Assembly: GCF_015350795.1 (NCBI RefSeq)
Contig: NZ_JADKSH010000002.1
Coordinates: 620,001-684,000 of the forward strand
DNA: 64,000 bases
From: Microbacterium sp. VKM Ac-2870
GTDB taxonomy: Bacteria > Actinomycetota > Actinomycetes > Actinomycetales > Microbacteriaceae
Direction of reading: 5' to 3'
Each line of letters starts with the position of its first letter. The stretch's first letter is position 1. The notes beneath the pieces were generated by a model. That model searched no databases, was not told the origin of the DNA, and was given only the letters and a program-made list of their open reading frames with translations. Of this stretch, positions 60,263 to 64,000 are shown in pieces. Both the position numbers and the translations under genes were made by a program.

Positions 60263-60847
60263 GTGGCGATTCCCCGGCAGCTCCCCAATGCGATCACGAT
60301 CGTGCGCATCCTCTGCGCACCGATCTTCCTGTGGATGCTCCTGGCCGACCAGGGCGCGGACGGTGCCCTGCGCTGGTGGGCGGCGGTCCTGTTCATCGTC
60401 GCGATCGCGACCGACGGCATCGACGGCTACCTCGCGCGTCGGTACGAGGTCGTCACCGATCTCGGCAAGCTGCTCGACCCCATCGCCGACAAGGCGTTGA
60501 CCGGCTGCGCCTTCGTCGGTCTGTCGATCCTGGGCGAACTGCCGGTGTGGGTCACCGTGCTCGTGCTCGTGCGGGAGATCGGCATCACGGTACACCGCCT
60601 GGTGGTCGCGAGCGACCACGTCGTCGCCGCCGCCTGGATGGGCAAGCTGAAGACCGTCGCTCAGGCGGTCGCGCTCTCGCTCGCCCTCCTGCCGCTGTGG
60701 ACCGTCGTGGGGGAGTGGATCCACGTCGTCAACACGGTCACGATGTGGATCGCCGTGATCCTCACCCTCGCCAGCGGTCTCGACTACGTCGTGACCGAGG
60801 TGCGCGGGGCACGGGGCTCACGGGGCGCGGACGGATCTGCGCGATGA
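60263..60847 (+). CDS. pgsA: CDP-diacylglycerol-glycerol-3-phosphate 3-phosphatidyltransferase
   Basis: 194 residues with about five helices. Makes phosphatidylglycerol phosphate. The CDP-alcohol phosphotransferase motif is complete: D54-G55-x2-A58-R59-x8-G68-x3-D72-x3-D76. QLPNAITIVRILCAPIF is the usual N-terminus. GTG 60263 lies 6 nt after TAGGCT (60251-60256). Stop overlaps cinA start (ATGA), the conserved pgsA-cinA order. Confidence 0.92.
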   Translation: MAIPRQLPNAITIVRILCAPIFLWMLLADQGADGALRWWAAVLFIVAIATDGIDGYLARRYEVVTDLGKLLDPIADKALTGCAFVGLSILGELPVWVTVLVLVREIGITVHRLVVASDHVVAAAWMGKLKTVAQAVALSLALLPLWTVVGEWIHVVNTVTMWIAVILTLASGLDYVVTEVRGARGSRGADGSAR

Positions 60848-61401
60848 GCACGCCCTCGATTCCAGGCTCCTTCGAGTCCGACCTCGCTGAGGAGCTCGAG
60901 AGCACGCAGGTCTCGGCCGGACGCCGCACCGATCCCGAGCGCCTCGTCGCGCGTCTCGCCGAGCTTGGCTGGACGATCGCCGCGGCGGAGTCGCTCACCG
61001 GTGGGCTGGTCGCGGCATCCATCGTCTCGGTGTCCGGCGCCTCTCGTGTCTTCCGCGGCGGGGTCGTCGCCTACGCCACCGACGTCAAGGCGAGTCTCCT
61101 CGGTGTGGAGCAGCACCTGCTCGACGCACATGGGCCGGTACATCCGCGTGTCGCCAGCCAGATGGCCGAGGGAGCGCGCCGCGCTCTCGGCCGCGATGGC
61201 GTGCCCGCCGACGTGGGAATCGCGACGACCGGCATCGCCGGGCCCGTCTCGCCCGACGGACAACCGGTGGGCACCGTGCACATCGCGGTCGCGACGCCGC
61301 TGGGCTCGCGCGTCGAATCGGCGCAGCTCGATGGTGATCGCAACGGCATCCGCGCGGAGTCCGCGGCACGCGCCATTCGGCTCGTTCTCGACGCTCTGTG
61401 A
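60844..61401 (+). CDS. cinA: CinA family protein, nicotinamide-nucleotide amidase
   Basis: 185 residues comprising only the C-terminal CinA domain (PncC type), which converts NMN to nicotinate mononucleotide. AAAESLTGGLVAA, SGASRVFRGGVVAYA and TTGIAGPVSPDGQPVGTVHIA are the signature blocks. A 40-residue unordered N-terminal extension precedes it. The name comes from competence-induced cinA-recA operons in Streptococcus; here clgR, DUF3046 and recA follow. Translation is coupled to pgsA. Confidence 0.92.
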   Translation: MSTPSIPGSFESDLAEELESTQVSAGRRTDPERLVARLAELGWTIAAAESLTGGLVAASIVSVSGASRVFRGGVVAYATDVKASLLGVEQHLLDAHGPVHPRVASQMAEGARRALGRDGVPADVGIATTGIAGPVSPDGQPVGTVHIAVATPLGSRVESAQLDGDRNGIRAESAARAIRLVLDAL

Positions 61402-61587
61402 ACGCCCGTCCCCGCGCCGCGGTCGGTGACGCGGGGAATACCTCTCGTGTCGGGCCGGTTACGTATGAGCGATTCCCAACCATTACCCAGGCCTCGAGGG
61501 CTATCGTGGCCAGCACGTCGGGTACTGTTGTCCACCCGGGCACGCAGATCCGGACAGGGAATCACGAGTAGAGGAGGGGGCCCGAAC

Positions 61588-61908
61588 ATGATCCTGGTTC
61601 GTCAGGAGATCGGCGAAGTCCTGCGCGACTTCCGTCTGCAGAAGGGGCGCACCCTCCGTCAGGTCGCCGGCCGCGCGAGCGTCGCTCTCGGTTATCTCAG
61701 CGAAGTGGAGCGCGGTCAGAAAGAGGCATCGAGCGAGATCCTCGCCTCGGTCGCCGAAGCGCTCGACGTTCCCATCTCGACCATCATGCGTGAAGTGGGT
61801 GACCGTCTGTCGGTGCTGGAAGGCCTGCAGGTCTTCCCCGACGTCGTCCCCGACGACCTGGCCGCCCTCGAGGAGGGCATGGTTCAGCCCGAACTTTCGC
61901 TGCGCTGA
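61588..61908 (+). CDS. clgR: ClgR-like XRE-family regulator
   Basis: 106 residues. The helix-turn-helix reads IGEVLRDFRLQKGRTLRQVA and VALGYLSEVERGQKEASSEILASVAEAL. Length, the ending PELSLR and the position between cinA and recA match ClgR, the activator of clp protease genes in Corynebacterium, Mycobacterium and Streptomyces. ATG 61588 follows GAGGAGGGGG. A TACTGT at 61523-61528 is a possible -10. The 186-nt upstream gap holds a wide GGGAAT/ATTCCC repeat but no certain ClgR site. Confidence 0.87.
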   Translation: MILVRQEIGEVLRDFRLQKGRTLRQVAGRASVALGYLSEVERGQKEASSEILASVAEALDVPISTIMREVGDRLSVLEGLQVFPDVVPDDLAALEEGMVQPELSLR

Positions 61909-61909
61909 C

Positions 61910-62134
61910 GTGCGGCGCAGTGAATTCGCGCGAGCCGTCAACGACGAGTTCGGCGGGCGCGGTGCGACACTGGTCGCCGATCTCGCGCTGTCCGCGATCG
62001 GCCACCGCACGGCCGCGCAGGCACTGGATGACGGCCTAGATCCACGAGACATCTGGCTCGCCCTCTGCGCCGAGACCGACGTACCTCTCTCGCGTCGCCA
62101 CGGCGTCGGCCTGAGGGAGCCGCGCAAGCGCTGA
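61910..62134 (+). CDS. DUF3046 protein
   Basis: 74 residues. RRSEFARAVNDEFG at the start and GHRTAAQALDDGLDPRDIWLALC in the middle are the DUF3046 signature. The family is found only in Actinobacteria next to recA; function unknown. GTG 61910 starts one base after the clgR stop, so translation is coupled. Confidence 0.85.
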   Translation: MRRSEFARAVNDEFGGRGATLVADLALSAIGHRTAAQALDDGLDPRDIWLALCAETDVPLSRRHGVGLREPRKR

Positions 62135-62192
62135 GCAGCGGCCGTGTTGGTGAGCGGGCGCTCGGCGAACAGCCGTGCGGCGTGTCGACGCA

Positions 62193-62220
62193 TCGAAACT
62201 CTGTTCGATGCGCGTAGGCT
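62193..62220 (+). promoter_or_regulatory. SOS-like LexA box and -10 of recA
   Basis: TCGAAACTCTGTTCGA at 62193-62208 resembles the actinobacterial/Gram-positive LexA consensus CGAACRNRYGTTCG: both outer half-sites match, with deviations near the centre. TAGGCT at 62215-62220 is a suitable -10, just downstream, so LexA would block it. This implies DNA-damage induction of recA and probably recX. Confidence 0.7.
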
Positions 62221-62246
62221 CCTGCACAGGAGATGAACCGGGACTT

Positions 62247-62306
62247 TTGTCCACAGTATGCGGTGCCTCGGCGACGGATGTCGGAGCCCCTCTCTACCGT
62301 GGACAA
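62247..62306 (+). other. Inverted repeat in the recA leader
   Basis: TTGTCCACAGTA (62247-62258) and TACCGTGGACAA (62295-62306) pair at 11 of 12 positions across a 36-nt loop. It lies in a 5' leader of about 200 nt. TACCGT at 62295-62300 could alternatively be the -10 of a second, LexA-independent promoter. The remaining leader, to 62428, shows no gene; AAGGAG at about 62418-62423 is the recA ribosome-binding site. Confidence 0.45.
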
Positions 62307-62428
62307 CGTCATCACGACACCTCCGCCTTGTCGCAGCGTCCTTCCCGTCGGGGAGGAGCGCGACAGCCTACAGGCGACGGAATCCCGACGCGGCGCAGCC
62401 GCCGACGGCAGAGCAGAAGGAGCACGCC

Positions 62429-63484
62429 ATGCCCTCACCCGCTGATCGCGAGAAGGCCCTCGAATCCGCCCTCGCGCAGATCGACCGGCAGTTCGGAAAG
62501 GGCTCGGTCATGCGGCTGGGCAGCGACGACCGCGCCCCGGTCGAGGTCATTCCCACCGGCTCCATCGCCCTGGACGTCGCTCTCGGCGTGGGCGGACTGC
62601 CGCGCGGACGCATCATCGAGATTTACGGCCCGGAGTCGTCGGGTAAGACCACATTGACCCTGCACGCCATCGCGAACGTGCAGCGCGCCGGTGGCATCGC
62701 CGCCTTCGTCGACGCGGAGCACGCGCTGGATCCCGACTACGCCCAGAAGCTGGGCGTCGACATCGACCAGCTCCTCGTCTCGCAGCCCGACACGGGGGAG
62801 CAGGCGCTCGAGATCGCCGACATGCTCGTTCGATCCGGGGCCATCGACCTCGTCGTGATCGACTCGGTCGCGGCACTCGTGCCCAAGGCCGAGATCGAGG
62901 GTGAGATGGGTGACTCGCACGTCGGTCTGCAGGCCCGCCTGATGTCGCAGGCACTCCGCAAGCTCACCGGTGGGCTCAGCCAGACCAACACGACGATGAT
63001 CTTCATCAACCAGCTGCGCGAGAAGATCGGCGTCTTCTTCGGTTCGCCCGAGACCACCGCCGGCGGTAAGGCGCTCAAGTTCTACGCCTCGGTGCGCCTC
63101 GACATCCGACGCATCGAAACGCTGAAAGACGGCACCGAAGCGGTGGGTAACCGTACTCGTGTCAAGGTCGTCAAGAACAAGATGGCTCCTCCCTTCAAGC
63201 AGGCCGAGTTCGACATCCTCTACGGCACCGGCATCTCGCGTGAGGGTTCCCTCATCGACTTCGGTGTGGAGCACGCGATCGTGAAGAAGTCGGGCGCGTG
63301 GTACACGTACGACGGGGAGCAGCTGGGTCAGGGCAAGGAGAACGCTCGTAACTTCCTGCTCAAGAACACTGACATCGCCGCCGACATCGAGACCAAGATC
63401 AAGCAGAAGCTCGGAATCGGTCAGCCGCGAGGCACAGCCGAGACCGCGCCGGCCGACGACCTGGCTGCGCGCCGCCCGGCCTGA
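62429..63484 (+). CDS. recA: Recombinase RecA
   Basis: 351 residues. Forms filaments on single-stranded DNA, drives strand exchange and triggers LexA self-cleavage. Walker A GPESSGKT is at 67-74; [18 protein letters not shown] and the L2 region [19 protein letters not shown] are present; the C-terminus is short and acidic-poor. ATG 62429 has AAGGAG upstream; longer frames lack family sequence. The stop overlaps the recX start (TGATG). Confidence 0.97.
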   Translation: MPSPADREKALESALAQIDRQFGKGSVMRLGSDDRAPVEVIPTGSIALDVALGVGGLPRGRIIEIYGPESSGKTTLTLHAIANVQRAGGIAAFVDAEHALDPDYAQKLGVDIDQLLVSQPDTGEQALEIADMLVRSGAIDLVVIDSVAALVPKAEIEGEMGDSHVGLQARLMSQALRKLTGGLSQTNTTMIFINQLREKIGVFFGSPETTAGGKALKFYASVRLDIRRIETLKDGTEAVGNRTRVKVVKNKMAPPFKQAEFDILYGTGISREGSLIDFGVEHAIVKKSGAWYTYDGEQLGQGKENARNFLLKNTDIAADIETKIKQKLGIGQPRGTAETAPADDLAARRPA

Positions 63485-64000
63485 TGACCGCACAGCGCCA
63501 CGAGGGCGAGCGCGATGAACTCGCCCCCGTGATCCCGCTCTTTGGAGGGCGGACGCCGAACCCGGAAGCTGCCGTGCCTCCGGACAGTCGGGCGCACGGT
63601 GCTCGTGAGCGCGTTGCGGAGGACGCGGGGGCGTCGCACGTCGACAGCGACAACACCTGGCATGTGACCTGGACGCAAGATCAGGCCGAGGCCGACCTCG
63701 ACACCGACACAGCCGCCCTCGCCGAGAGTGTGGAGGCGGCGCTGCTGAAACGCCTCCGTACGCGATCGCTGTCGGAGCGGGAGGCGCGCGCTTACGTCCG
63801 CGAGCGAGAGCTCGCCGACGACGCGGCGGATCACGTCATCGAACGGCTGCGTCGGCACGGCTATCTGGACGACGCGGCGCTGGCCGAGCAACTGGTGCAC
63901 AGCGGCGTCGAGCGGAAAGGTCAAGGACGGGTGATGCTCGTCCAGGCGCTCACCAAGCGGGGCATCGCGCGCGATGTGATCGATGCCGCGTTGGACGGGC
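63484..64000 (+). CDS. recX: Regulatory protein RecX, N-terminal part
   Basis: The frame starts at ATG 63484, overlapping the recA stop, and runs off the end of the window after 172 codons. RecX binds RecA filaments and inhibits their activity. Residues about 77-172 are RecX-like helical repeats (VEAALLKRLRTRSLSEREAR, ERLRRHGYLDDAALAEQLV, ALTKRGIARDVIDAAL). The first 75 residues are an acidic, Pro/Asp-rich extension not present in short RecX proteins. The C-terminal repeat lies outside the window. Confidence 0.88.
   Translation, partial: MTAQRHEGERDELAPVIPLFGGRTPNPEAAVPPDSRAHGARERVAEDAGASHVDSDNTWHVTWTQDQAEADLDTDTAALAESVEAALLKRLRTRSLSEREARAYVRERELADDAADHVIERLRRHGYLDDAALAEQLVHSGVERKGQGRVMLVQALTKRGIARDVIDAALDG

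Noticed and set aside
57514..60420. A 968-codon minus-strand frame opposite ftsK
   Set aside because: Same shadow effect; the plus strand encodes a complete FtsK with Walker motifs and a promoter.
62233..62445. 70-codon leader frame (MNRDFCPQY...) overlapping the recA start
   Set aside because: AGGAG directly abuts the ATG, leaving no usable spacing, and the peptide is unlike any known leader. The frame is probably open by chance.
1..64000. tRNA, rRNA, CRISPR, integrase, transposase or prophage genes
   Set aside because: Looked for on both strands; no CCA-ended cloverleaf, spacer array, DDE transposase, integrase or phage structural motif was seen. A tRNA scan program could still find one I missed.

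Overview
The window is a 64 kb stretch of a high-GC (about 70% by eye) actinobacterial chromosome. Gene content, codon usage and gene order point to Microbacteriaceae, most likely Microbacterium or a close relative. Markers include the nusA-ylxR-infB-rbfA-truB-ribF block, an IF2 with a long Pro/Ala/Gly linker, a DUF5302 protein, the CE1758/CE1759-type luciferase-like pair, and pgsA-cinA-clgR-DUF3046-recA-recX. Genus assignment is inference. I see no tRNA, rRNA, CRISPR array, insertion sequence, prophage or integrase; this is core chromosome with small accessory insertions.

Layout. 1-8.5 kb: translation and ribosome assembly (nusA end, ylxR, infB, rbfA, truB, ribF), with a flavodoxin and mutY on the opposite strand. 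8.5-11.9 kb: deoC, then copper export (CsoR-type operator, copZ, copA). 12-15.4 kb: a SNF2-family ATPase and phosphofructokinase. 15.4-18.7 kb: a DUF559/AbiEi-like gene between two diverged copies of a terminator-like element, then oligopeptidase B. 18.8-22.9 kb: phosphate transporter with a candidate PHO box, a calcineurin-like phosphodiesterase, and a MerR regulator plus aldo/keto reductase under a textbook MerR promoter. 23-30.3 kb: aspA, membrane protein, FAH hydrolase, FKBP, YceI, two transporters, DUF167, rpsO. 30.4-36.8 kb: a 2OG-Fe(II) oxygenase, a flavin monooxygenase/reductase pair, and a divergent GH15 trehalase-like enzyme and G6PDH homologue. 36.8-43.3 kb: a CitA/CitB-like two-component system divergent from dctA, DedA, a glycosyltransferase-SGNH fusion, DUF5302. 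43.4-48.7 kb: pnp, a degenerate aldo/keto reductase, a histidine phosphatase, a MITE-like element, a GNAT. 48.8-57 kb: lysine (dapB, dapA) and thymidylate/folate (thyA, folA) genes, stress proteins, RNase J. 57.5-64 kb: ftsK, pgsA, cinA, clgR, DUF3046, recA and the start of recX.

Two genome-scale signals stand out. First, at least 22 genes on both strands have a TANNNT hexamer (most often TAGGCT or TACCGT-like) ending 6-7 nt before the start codon and no Shine-Dalgarno at usable spacing, implying that leaderless transcription is a dominant expression mode. Second, the heptamer GGATGCC/GGCATCC is strongly over-represented in both orientations, uses otherwise uncommon codons (GAT, GCA) inside genes, and occurs as inverted pairs in at least three intergenic hairpins. 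That distribution resembles DNA uptake sequences of naturally competent bacteria, although other explanations are open.

Functional threads: DNA repair and recombination (mutY, recA/recX with an SOS-like box, SNF2 ATPase), RNA turnover (pnp, RNase J), C4-dicarboxylate use (two-component system, dctA, aspA), copper and phosphate homeostasis, and flavin metabolism (ribF feeding several flavoenzymes).
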